Source: Cardiocondyla obscurior (lineage: Eukaryota; Arthropoda; Insecta; Hymenoptera; Formicidae). Taken from it: a stretch of DNA of 64,000 nt. The notes below the pieces were generated by a model. It was not told the DNA's origin and ran no database searches. It saw only the letters and a program-made list of their open reading frames with translations. The stretch spans positions 4,481,001 through 4,545,000 of the forward strand of contig NC_091879.1 in assembly GCF_019399895.1 (NCBI RefSeq), given 5' to 3'. The position numbers were made by a program, and so were the translations under genes. Within the stretch, counting starts at the first letter, position 1. Each line of letters opens with the position of its first letter. Positions 54,863-64,000 of this stretch are shown one piece after another.

Positions 54863-56367
54863 CTTATGAAAATCTACACAGACAAACCTGCAAAACGAAA
54901 GAACAAAGTCATTCAATCCCATTTTAACTAATTCAAAACGATTGAGTTACGTATCATCTTTACATTCGTTTTACGTATAATTATTCAAAAGATAAAAATC
55001 TTGGCATCAATTTTGAGCACAAAATACATTTGTTTTACCCTCGCTCGTCACGATAAGCTGCAGCTTAGCGATCGGCAGACTACGAATCTTTCCTGCCAAT
55101 TTAGCTAATCAGAAAAGGAAGAGGTAATAAAAAAAAAGAAAAAAAAAAAAAAGAAAATACTTGGCGATTATCAATAAATAAGTGGTCCAGTCTACCACTC
55201 GTGCCGTTGGATGACCTCGCCGGTTAATAAAGAAAGACACGGCTCCGGGAAACACAATTTACTCCAAAATGTAACGTCGCGCGTCCACGAGGTATTCCCC
55301 TCCACCCGTTCCTCTTTCCACGTGGAAACAAACGCAGGCTTCGAGGAGGGCGGGCATGGCAATCTGCGGGCGTGAACGCGATCCGGTCGGTCGCGACGGT
55401 AGCAGGACAATACGATATAACCTTTTTGCGGGAAAAGCAAGCCGGTAGAACGGGTGGTGGTTTATTTACGCGGGACGCGATCACGTCGTCGCGGCCGCGC
55501 GTAATTTCGTACGCGCGATGCGTGTTTCGGGGGTTTGCGGAGGAGCGAGCGACGTCGATGCCTCGTCCCATATCTATAAATAAAATGCCGTCTCACCGAC
55601 CGAATGGGCTTGGTCCGGCGGGCGGCTTGTACGTGCAAACGGAGCCACGCCGCGCGCGCGGCGCGCACTCCCTTTTTGCTCTCACTTCTCCGACACTTAC
55701 CCGGTCACGTTCGTTCTATTTCGCGGAAATTTTGGGCGCGTCGCACACTACGGGGAAATTTCCGGCGAAACAGATCCGCTCAGACGCAAACCAACACCGC
55801 CAGGCCCTCAGCACGGCTATTGGCAAACAGTAAAGAAAAGTACTCGGTGGACTAAAATGCGGCCATTTTGATGTGGAGCTAGCGGCGGCACGGTGACGTC
55901 ATCGCGCTCCCGCACGTCCCGGTGGACGTGCTCCGGCGGGAGGGAAATGACGAACGCGACAATTAAGATCTTACCGTTACTCTTCGTCTCGTTTTTTTCT
56001 TCCCCTTCATTTTTCGAAGATAACTTATCTCGAAACGAATAAGGAACATCAGCGATTAAATATCGCAACGTGCTTCGTGATTTTTCAGATTTTGTTTTTC
56101 AATCTTTAAACTAAAAGAGAACAGCATCCGCTCGTTTACACTCATGAGAGCGTATACAATTTAAATGCGGTACAAAAATTATATAAACGGTCTCGGCGAG
56201 AAATAATAATTGTCTCAGTTTATTTGAAATACAATCATGTATGTATGTATATATATGCAAACTTTTAAATTAAAATTATCTTTGCAATTTACATTTTTAA
56301 TCTGCAGGTTTTATTTTCGAGTCACGTTACAAACAAATTATTAAGACGTACGTTATAATTATAATAC

Positions 56368-56417
<50 letters not shown>

Positions 56418-56519
56418 TTTTTTTTATGATCTGACTGTATATAGTCTTTTAATTATTTTGATTTTTCTTTCAACAAAAATCCGTTTGTTTAAATAAAGTT
56501 TATATTTAAAAGATTAAAT
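54863..56519. other. Staufen upstream region and intergenic DNA
   Basis: Positions 54,863-54,887 are 5' UTR joined by splicing to an unseen upstream exon. A CpG-rich zone at about 55,200-55,960 is the probable Staufen promoter; frames on both strands there look compositional. Positions 55,960-56,519 are AT-rich, with a TA run and a long T run at 56,374-56,425. Confidence 0.5.
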
Positions 56520-57867
56520 TTATAGCCATTCTGTATGTTTCACCAATTTGATCGGAGATGGTGGCTCATTATTTTTAACAATCCAATATGATCCATTTTC
56601 ACCTTTCTGAATCGCCGTAACCGTGGCTTGTCCCACATGTGTGGCTCTGCAATAAATATATTATTGAACAGACTTTTGTACGAGAAATTCTTATCGTGTC
56701 ACGTATACTTACGATTGATGATTCCAATTGTTAAACAAGTTTTCGTCAAGAATATCGAAAGATTCGTTTAATTGAGCAACAGAAGTCATTAACGTTGTTG
56801 TGAAACTAGGACACATTGTTAGAATCCGAACTCCGGTTTTGTCATAAAATTTCTGAAAAAAAGACGTAATATTTTACCCTCATCGTAAATGATTTTGACG
56901 TATAGAAAGATAATATAAATACTAAAAAATAACATCTTTAAAAAAGATTCCTTGGAATATATCTCACTGTTTGAACCAGGGCTGGTTTAACCAGATCTTA
57001 AGTACTTTTAATTATTACCTCAAGGCAAGAACTAAATCCGATAACAGCATGTTTAGAAGAACAGTATACCGGCATTAAAAAAAAAGGTCCAAGACCAGAC
57101 AAAGATGATATATTTACTATGGTACCTCCTTTACCATTTTTATGTTTACCCATGTAATCTAAGCCAAGCATCGAACCACGAATTAGCGCTACCTATAAAA
57201 ATAAAAAGATTGTAAAATAATTTATTTATAAAAATATTCTTTTTTTTCCTTATTAAAAAATTATATTTTATTAAGAGAAAAGAAAAGAAAGTTCAAAGTT
57301 TCAATACTCACGACATTAATTGCAAACGTTTGTTCAGGATTGTTGTCTTTACATATTCCAGCGTTATTAATAAGTATATCAAGACCATTAAAAACATTAA
57401 CAATATCTTTAAAGGTTTCTGATAATTAAAACAACGACTTATATTATATAATACTTCAATTAAATATTTTAATTTAATAAAAATGTACCCATTAGAGTAA
57501 AATAGAATAAATGCCGTAATCGTTGGTAATAAATTCTGTAATTAAAAATATTTAAGAGATCCTGCATTTACCTTTGTAGCTTTCTGCGTTTGTTATATCT
57601 GTTGGAAAGAAGACGACACGGTCTTTTCCAAATTTTTCTTGCAAAGTTACTGTCGCGTTGTAACAGCGCTCTAGTGGCAAATCGATTATGGCAACTTTCT
57701 AGAATCACAAAAGAGTAAAAATGTAAAATATTTCTCTGGATTTCTCAAATTTAATTTCAAGTGTTAAATACCTTTGCACCTTTGTGCAATAAATCTTCTG
57801 TAATGGCGTAGCCAATGCCAGATCCGCCGCCAGTGACGATTGCCGTTTTATTCTTCACGTTGTCCAT
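56520..57867 (-). CDS. Short-chain dehydrogenase, 15-hydroxyprostaglandin dehydrogenase-like
   Basis: Six exons, too short individually to stand out: 57,772-57,867, 57,572-57,698, 57,312-57,418, 57,019-57,192, 56,713-56,852 and 56,520-56,646. They join in phase to 256 residues, the usual size of classical SDRs. The NAD-binding motif TGGGSGIG lies near residue 12, an acidic residue (AIIDLP) ends the second beta strand as in NAD-preferring members, INNAGI gives the NNAG motif, and VNISSLSG with YCSSK supply the catalytic Ser, Tyr and Lys. The product probably oxidises a secondary alcohol. In insects 15-PGDH-like proteins form an expanded family whose substrates are mostly unknown. The start is the only ATG just before the glycine motif. 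Confidence 0.93.
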
Positions 57868-60256
57868 TATCGTTGACGTTAACGATTGATATTGTGGTAA
57901 GAAAGCTCAAGTTTCAAAATTCCTTGTGTACGAAATAGAGTTCGAGGATGTACGTACGTATACAGCTTTTGAATGACAACAATCAGACTCGCGCTTAAAT
58001 AAATTGTATAAAGAACGTTAAACAACATATCTAACTTTTAAATCAGCTATTTCCATACTTATCGCTAAAACTTTTATAATAATTATCAGTTGTATTTAAA
58101 TGAGTGTTCTAGTTAAAAAATTTAACAGCTGGAATGCAAATAGCGTGAAATAGAGAAAAAAAAAAAAAAAATTTACAAGTTATCTTTAGTAATCGCAATG
58201 TATATCGCGCTAAGATATATCACAACTGTTAGTTGTGCATGTCAATTGTAATTTAAAATTTGTATTTCTTTAGTATATATGTATATTGCAATAAATTATT
58301 TTCGCCAAGAGATTAAAGCTAATATATACACTATACTAATATATAATTATATTCACGATTTATTTCATGTATTATTAATTTTATCTTAGTATTAAAAATG
58401 TGATTCATATACGTACGTACTGCATTCGTATAAGTTTTTTGGCGAAAGTTATTAAACGTAAAATAGTTTCCTTTAACTTTAACTTAACGACCTAACCTAG
58501 AAAAAACAATAAAGACATTTTAGATGGTCGAGAAATTTTAAGTAAATGATAAATTCGTTAGTAACGAGGTTTCTCGGCGCGGAGACTTCGAAAACGCTCG
58601 AGAAATATCAGAAGATTAGAAAGAGTAAATTGGTAGCACGGCGGAGGTGCCGAGCTTTCGCGCTGAAAAACTTTGGGATCGACAAATTCGTCATTTCGTA
58701 TGTTAAGTCCATACACCGAAGAGCAGACGTAGCGTTTTTTGCAACGACAGCGGCTAGCGTACGTAATCCTAGGCGGCAGAGCCAAGAGATGAGAGGAGAT
58801 GAGAGGAGAGAACGGGGAAAAATCAGTCTTCGGCAAACCGGCCGGCGCGGTATATACGTATGTATGTACGTAATTCTAAGCGGCAGAGGCAAGGGTTGAG
58901 AGAACGGGGGGAAAAATCAGTCTTCGGCAAACCGGCCGGCGCGGTATAAAATACATGCGGCACATATGTAACTCGACGCACACGACGCTAAAGTCGCGTT
59001 CTGCTAGCTGCCGTCGCCTCAGCAAATGCCATGCCATATCTGCTTTTCAGTGTAAAATCAAATAATTATTTTAATTTCGAGAAAGTCCATTACGTAAGCG
59101 GCACTATCGCCGATGACAAATCGAACAATCTAATATTGGTGGAAGTAAACCGATGCTAAATCAGACATTTTATTATTCTATAATATAATGGACAATAAAA
59201 TATAATGAAGGATACATTTACAAGTGTTTCTAGAGATATATTTATTACAAAGCTAAATTTATTAGTCAAATGTTGGCTATAATTTCATTTTTATTTTAAT
59301 ACACAGCTATGTTATATTATTAAATTAATGCTGTGAAGATTTTATTACACAGTGCGATGGTCATTTTATTTTCTTAATTAAATATATGAATTTGTATTTT
59401 TCTATTGTTTTAAATAATTACCCATATCAATAGAGAATCCAATAAATAAATATATCGCTTGTTATGCCGAGTGTACATCTCTCGATTTCTCGGCAACAAG
59501 CAGTCTCGGTAAGCATTCTTTTTTTTTTTTTTTTTTTTTTTTCTTTTTCTTTCTTTTCGGAAGCTACAATTATGCCACATTTATTTGTCCACACGTATTT
59601 CAGTTTATATAAAATAATTTTTCGATCCTGCAGTTACATACATGTATATTCATGATTATATGCACGGTATACAAGTCGTAACTAATGGCAAGGATTTTAT
59701 TCAAAGTCCAAGTGTGATTCCTGAATTCATAACAGCATGTACATACAAAATGAGAAGAATATTAATTTCTATCATAACGTTAATTCACGTTTCCTCCAAT
59801 TTTTTTACACACAATTCAATAACTTATCGTTATTGCTCGTTTCAAATATTAATCATTCAAGACTTTATTCAAAAGCATGCGTTACGTTATTGCACATATG
59901 TGAATCTTATTTGACTAAAAGGAGTATAGAAAGTATTAGATATGTATAAAATATATACGCAAGGTGCCTATCTGAATTCTACTATTGTGAATTCAGTATA
60001 CATAACTTACAACTTTGATAAATTCCTGTAAGTCGTCCAAGTGTACTGTCAGGGTTCTACATATTTCATAATTACCGTTTCTTCAAATAACAGTAATTTC
60101 TTTAGTATTCTTCCCCTTTCGTGAACATAACGTCCATAATTTGGAATTCCATTTTCAGTTAACACAGGTGCAGTCGGTGAAAATATTTGGGTCGAAGAAT
60201 AATATATAAAAGTTCGGTATCCAGCATCACACTGCACAGTGTTGCTTCACCTTTAA
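57868..60256. other. Intergenic region with a local duplication
   Basis: No gene is recognised. The stretch at 58,540-59,040 is GC-richer and contains a direct duplication (listed separately). Positions 59,519-59,553 hold a T/C homopolymer run. The part near 60,000-60,256 is probably the GET4 3' UTR. Confidence 0.5.
58761..58951 (+). repeat. Imperfect direct duplication, about 95 bp
   Basis: Two copies, about 58,761-58,855 and 58,868-58,951, share CGTAATYCTARGCGGCAGAG at the start and CAGTCTTCGGCAAACCGGCC with GGCGCGGTATA at the end. The second lacks part of the GAGAGGAGAT run. The run into GCGCGGTATAAAAT at the end of copy two looks TATA-like. Confidence 0.8.
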
Positions 60257-61887
60257 TCAATCAAGTTCTTGCGCGGCATGCGACGTTGAGGCTGTGTTTC
60301 GTTGCTCGTCGTCCGAATCCTCATCTTCCAGGCCGTTAAAGAAAGATTGCAATAACGAACCGAATAATCCTTGATTACGTGGACGTGGAGGTGGAATATT
60401 GAAAAAAAGTTGGCCTATTTTGTCTAAGTACTGTCGATAAAATGGATCTCTGTTTAAAGATATCTGGTACTGTTCACAAAGCACTGTGAACACGGCTAGC
60501 TTACCACTGCAACACACCAGATTGGAAAATGGAGGATGTACTTATATAATCAGAAATATATCACTTACATAAAGTATGACGTACCTATCAATGGTTTTGA
60601 GTAGAAAAAATAAAAAGTTTAATAAAGGAAGGAGATATGGTGGGCCACTATTTATTTTTGGATGCCTTGAAGTATAAGAATTAAAGGCCTCTTGTGCCGT
60701 TGCTTTGTTTTGCAAACAAAGATACCTAAAAATAATATGCACATATAGAATTAAATGTCAAAACCTTAAGCTAAGTAGTTCTAATGCACTTACATTTTTA
60801 AACCAGTTACATTTGTTTTAATTATAACATATATCTCTTATTAAAATTTTTAATATTAAAATTGATGTAGAGTTAATCAAAGCTTACTGTAAAACTGCTT
60901 GAGCTATGAAGAGATCTATTTCATTCATGTATCCGCGCTGCTCGTGAAGTTCAACCAACATAGCTGCACACCCAGAACCATCTCTGCTATGTATAAAGTG
61001 TTGCCTTGCCATTACATAATTCTTTTCTAAATGAAAAATAAATTCATTATTCATACCACATCCAGGATGAGTGCATTAAATATAAAATGTATTAATTCTT
61101 GCAAAATTACCTCTCCAAAATACTTGAGCTATTTTTTGATGTAAATCTGGATGGCCAGTTTTATAATCTGTATTCTTTACACTCCATTTAAGTGCAGATT
61201 GCACAAATACTTCTCTTTCAGGTGATGTAGGGCTCATTAAACTAAACAGGCTTGTAATCTTCTCAAAGAAACTTTGCACAGGTACTGTTTCAGATTGTGT
61301 CAAAACATTGACAAATAAAATTCCTAAGTCAGCTCCACTTGCATACTATAAAAATACATAAATTGTAAAACATTAAGCATTATAATATTATTAAAACTGT
61401 TCCTGGTTTTCCTTGCAATTAATATCCCATTATTGACGCATCTCTCGGCTATTAATTAATTAATTATTTATTTAAAAACACATAGGTAAGGAAGTATTTC
61501 ACCTCATCAACAAAAATGGTAATAATTATTTTAAAAGAAACACGTTTTTTTTTTTTTTTTTTTCTTTGAGACTCACGAGGCGTGAACGATTACGCGTACC
61601 TGTTCGTGCTGTAATAGAAGCATCGACCCATTGTAAAGCAACTCCAGAAGCTCCGAGTATTTTTTCTGGCTGAGATATCTGCAAAGCGCGGAGGAGGTTA
61701 GAGACGGACAAAATTTTTAATGACGTGGAGACGTGGCTCGACGGCGCGAGGCGGTCGGCTTGGCCGACTCTCACCTGAAATACAAAGTTCGATACATCTG
61801 GTGGGCTTCATAATAGTTTTCCGAATTTATCGAGGCTTCTAATTTCGCTAAAACTCGCTGGACACCGTGACTGTACCGCGAGGCCAT
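60257..61887 (-). CDS. Get4: GET4 / TRC35, tail-anchored protein targeting factor
   Basis: Six exons: 61,775-61,887, 61,600-61,678, 61,111-61,345, 60,888-61,026, 60,585-60,725 and 60,257-60,506, in phase, encode 318 residues (human about 327). The alpha-solenoid fold is implied by family-typical segments: MASRYSHGVQRVLAKLEASI, YYEAHQMYRTLYFRYLSQKK, LFVNVLTQSE, QHFIHSRDGSGCA and QYQISLNRDPFYRQYLDKIG. The tail is acidic with EDEDSDDEQ. GET4 works in the cytosol with Ubl4A/Get5 and Bag6 to hand tail-anchored membrane proteins to the GET3/TRC40 ATPase for insertion into the ER. The ATG at 61,887 is the only one before the conserved N-terminal helix. Confidence 0.97.
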
Positions 61888-62670
61888 GTTTACACTATTT
61901 TGGGGACCTCGCGCGGTCGCACGCGCTGCTGGCAACGTTGGTACACGTGCGCGTTCTTTTTTCTGCCTATTTTACTTTACTGCAATTTATTATATTTTTT
62001 TTATTGATTTGTTTCAATTAATCAGTGGTGCCTAATAGAAGAAATTATTTTCTCGGCCTAGTAGTACGATCGACGCGTCAGACCCGATCGAGACATTCAG
62101 TAGCCCATACAGCACTCGTCCGTGTGAAGCCAGCGTTTCGGTTGCCGTCGGATAGAAGAAAAGGCCAGAACTATACCCTGTCTGTCCTACTCTTTCGCGG
62201 CGTCGCCGGCAGTTATCACAGATTCGCTTCACACTAACATCACCGAGTTATAAGATGAGAGCAGAAATATAAACTTAACAGTAAAATAAAAAGATTTTGT
62301 AATGATTTTATAATTTACTAGAAGAAACTATGCGCGCGCTATTTTTTTAAAAAACCGCAATTACAAACTACGAAAAGAAAATCATGTCTTACCAATCTGT
62401 ATGTGTTTCAGCAGAGTTCTAAAGTTCTGCCGGTGACTGTAACATAAAATAAAACATATTAATGTAGATATGTTAGCATTTAAATTAATGTAAAGATAAA
62501 GCTTTATTTTAATAAAGATTTTATAAAAAAGAATTAATTCTCACCAAAAAGTTGCTCCGCCGATGCCTGATACCCTTCCTGGTTCTCCTCCTCTTCTCAG
62601 GATGTCTGCGGAATGTCGGGTCGGTCCTTCCTTCAATGTTAAAGTACTATCTGAAACAGAAAAATTACAA
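61888..62670. other. GET4 upstream region, transition to repeats
   Basis: Contains the presumed GET4 promoter directly upstream, then a foldback-related fragment (62,113-62,215). At about 62,540-62,650 lies a GC-richer segment with an open minus-strand frame of unclear origin. No gene could be supported. Confidence 0.4.
62113..62215 (+). repeat. Diverged fragment of the foldback arm
   Basis: Similar to 20,720-20,825 over about 100 bp, sharing CTCGTCCGTGTGAAGCCAGC, TGCCGTCGGATAGA and CTGTCCTACTCTTTCGCG with scattered substitutions. This is an older relative of the element at 20,667-23,087, 40 kb away. Confidence 0.8.
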
Positions 62671-62671
62671 T

Positions 62672-62927
62672 TAATATTCTGTTTTGTTCGATGTCTTATT
62701 GAGCTATCGATTTCTTAAATAAAAATAAAAAATTTAACGAGAAAGGCGGTAACGCGTTCTAAAGTGCGGTAGAAATAAAACGCGGGAGAGTGAAATTATA
62801 AATAATATTTTATTTTGTTCGATATCTTATTGATCTATTGATTTCTTGAGTCAAAATAAAAAATTTAACGAAAAAGGTCGTTGCGCGTTTTGAATAACGG
62901 TAGAGATAAAAAGCGGGATAGTGAATA
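62672..62927. repeat. Diverged direct repeat, period about 131 bp
   Basis: Copies at about 62,672-62,796 and 62,801-62,927 share TTCGATRTCTTATTGA, AAATAAAAAATTTAACGA-like sequence and GGTAGARATAAAA followed by GCGGGA. They precede a C/G homopolymeric patch at 62,930-62,957. Confidence 0.75.
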
Positions 62928-63069
62928 CCCCCCCGGTGGGGGTAACACAAGGGGGTAAAGAATATCCCGCGCGATAGTAGGAAAAACATGGAAGGGGTTG
63001 AGGGAAGTTTTCGCGGTCATTCTACCGACGACTTTTGACCGCGCAACAAGGTGACGTGGACCTTGCTTG

Positions 63070-63320
63070 AAGTGACAGTTAGATTCTTGTGTCGGGATCC
63101 AAGGTTAATAGGAAGTGTCGTGGACTATCCCGCGAGTGTCTACCGCGGTAGGAATATTTTATATCGCGGCCCGTTTTATATCGATGCTTCGTGCAAGTTT
63201 TGTATCGTTCGTTACACCGACCGAAGGATTAAAGTGACAGTTAGACCGCGCTTACGTCTCAGGGTCGTGTTTAAAGATTTAACGGAAGTGTCGTGAATAT
63301 CCCGCGAGTGATCTAGTGCG
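63070..63320. repeat. Second diverged direct repeat
   Basis: Segments at about 63,070-63,150 and 63,232-63,320 both start AAGTGACAGTTAGA and both contain GGAAGTGTCGTG and TATCCCGCGAGTG. An 81-codon frame at 63,051-63,296 spans them and has no recognisable protein character. Confidence 0.7.
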
Positions 63321-63489
63321 CGGAGAACGTTATTTTATCATAAAACAAGGATGCTTTTTCGTGATCGGAATATTGTTTCGCGCTTTCGGGATATAGTAAT
63401 TCGCGTTTCAATTTATTTTTTAATTGATCGTCGTACAGCCGGAGTACGCGTTATCTCTTGCGGAGTGTTGATTTTCTGTCCGGTAAGAC

Positions 63490-63967
63490 GTGCTAATAGT
63501 GTATAGTGACCGGCAATGATGACCTGACTCACTGTGGTGACAGCGGCTAACGCGCGTGAGCTAGGGTGGAGTGCGTTAGGCCTTACCGCGGATCGTGTAC
63601 GTGAACCTTGGAGTATCGAGAGAAGCGAGAAACGAGGAAAAGTTGGAGGAAGGCATCTTCATGTTCTGTTCTGTTCGCGACCGTGTGAGAGAGAACGCAC
63701 GAGTGATCGCTAAGAAATAATTATAGGCGCCTCTAATGATTTCTTAGCGATCACTCGTGCGTTCTCTCTCACATGCACGGTCGCGAACAGAACAGAGCAT
63801 GAAGATGCCTTCCTTCAACTTTTCCCTCGTTTTCTCGTTTCTTTCGGTACTTCAGGACTCACGTACGCGATCCGCGGTAAGGCCTGACGCACTTTACCCT
63901 AGCTTACGCGCGTTAGTCGCCGTTGCCGCAATGAGTCATGCCGTTATTAAAGGTCACTACTATTACA
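63490..63967. repeat. Long inverted repeat, about 480 bp
   Basis: Two arms of about 220 bp are imperfect reverse complements centred near 63,728, where GTGATCGC at 63,703 pairs with GCGATCAC at 63,747. The spacer is AT-rich and contains GGCGCC. Mismatches are scattered, and long exact stretches include CGAACAGAACAGA and TCTCTCTCACA-type runs. It has no coding capacity and resembles a foldback MITE. Confidence 0.85.
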
Positions 63968-64000
63968 TGCAATTCGGGAAACGGTATCTTCTGCTTGAGA

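Noticed and set aside
55372..55855. 153-codon plus-strand and other frames upstream of Staufen
   Set aside because: CpG-rich promoter composition, with no domain and open frames on both strands.

Overview
This is insect nuclear DNA, most likely hymenopteran and perhaps an ant. The reasons are spliced genes with short AT-rich introns, a ZAD-type C2H2 zinc-finger gene (an arthropod class), Staufen, and insect-style DNA transposons. The genus cannot be read from the sequence alone.

Region 1 (1 to about 23,090) is an accessory block of nested mobile elements. A P-family transposase copy (1,899-3,902) lacks a visible THAP domain and carries one in-frame TGA. It abuts a repeat block built from 15-bp words. 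That block occurs three times: 881-1,847 (+), 18,172-18,945 (-) and 19,618-20,582 (+). Between the first two copies lies a minus-strand gene of unknown function with tandemly duplicated exons (4,745-5,383). A Ty3/gypsy LTR retrotransposon (5,403-17,856, minus strand, ACGT target duplication) is inserted into this exon array. It has LTRs, PBS, PPT, open gag and pol frames and a recognisable -1 frameshift site. A complete two-gene PIF/Harbinger transposon (14,015-17,761, TTA target duplication) then inserted into its 5' LTR. A 5'-truncated RING-finger reading frame follows at about 18.95 kb. The block ends in a 2.4-kb near-perfect palindrome (20,667-23,087), a foldback element whose right arm also opens the window.

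Region 2 (about 24 to 62 kb) is a conventional gene-bearing stretch. In order it holds SDF2 (+), a DHHC palmitoyltransferase (-), nicotinate phosphoribosyltransferase (-, with an in-phase 189-nt candidate cassette exon), about 6 kb without a recognised gene, a ZAD/C2H2 zinc-finger gene (-), CFAP20/Bug22 (-), about 4 kb of mostly empty DNA containing one MITE, Staufen (-), a 15-PGDH-like short-chain dehydrogenase (-) and GET4 (-). All but SDF2 are on the minus strand. Exon coordinates were worked out from splice signals and reading phase, and the phases sum correctly for every one of these genes.

Region 3 (about 62 kb to the end) is again repeat-rich. It holds a fragment related to the foldback arm, two sets of diverged direct repeats and a roughly 480-bp long inverted repeat (63,490-63,967).

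The host genes have unrelated housekeeping roles: ER protein quality control, lipidation, NAD synthesis, cilia, mRNA localisation, lipid or steroid redox, and tail-anchored protein insertion. They do not form a pathway. The most unusual material is the nested block in the first 23 kb.
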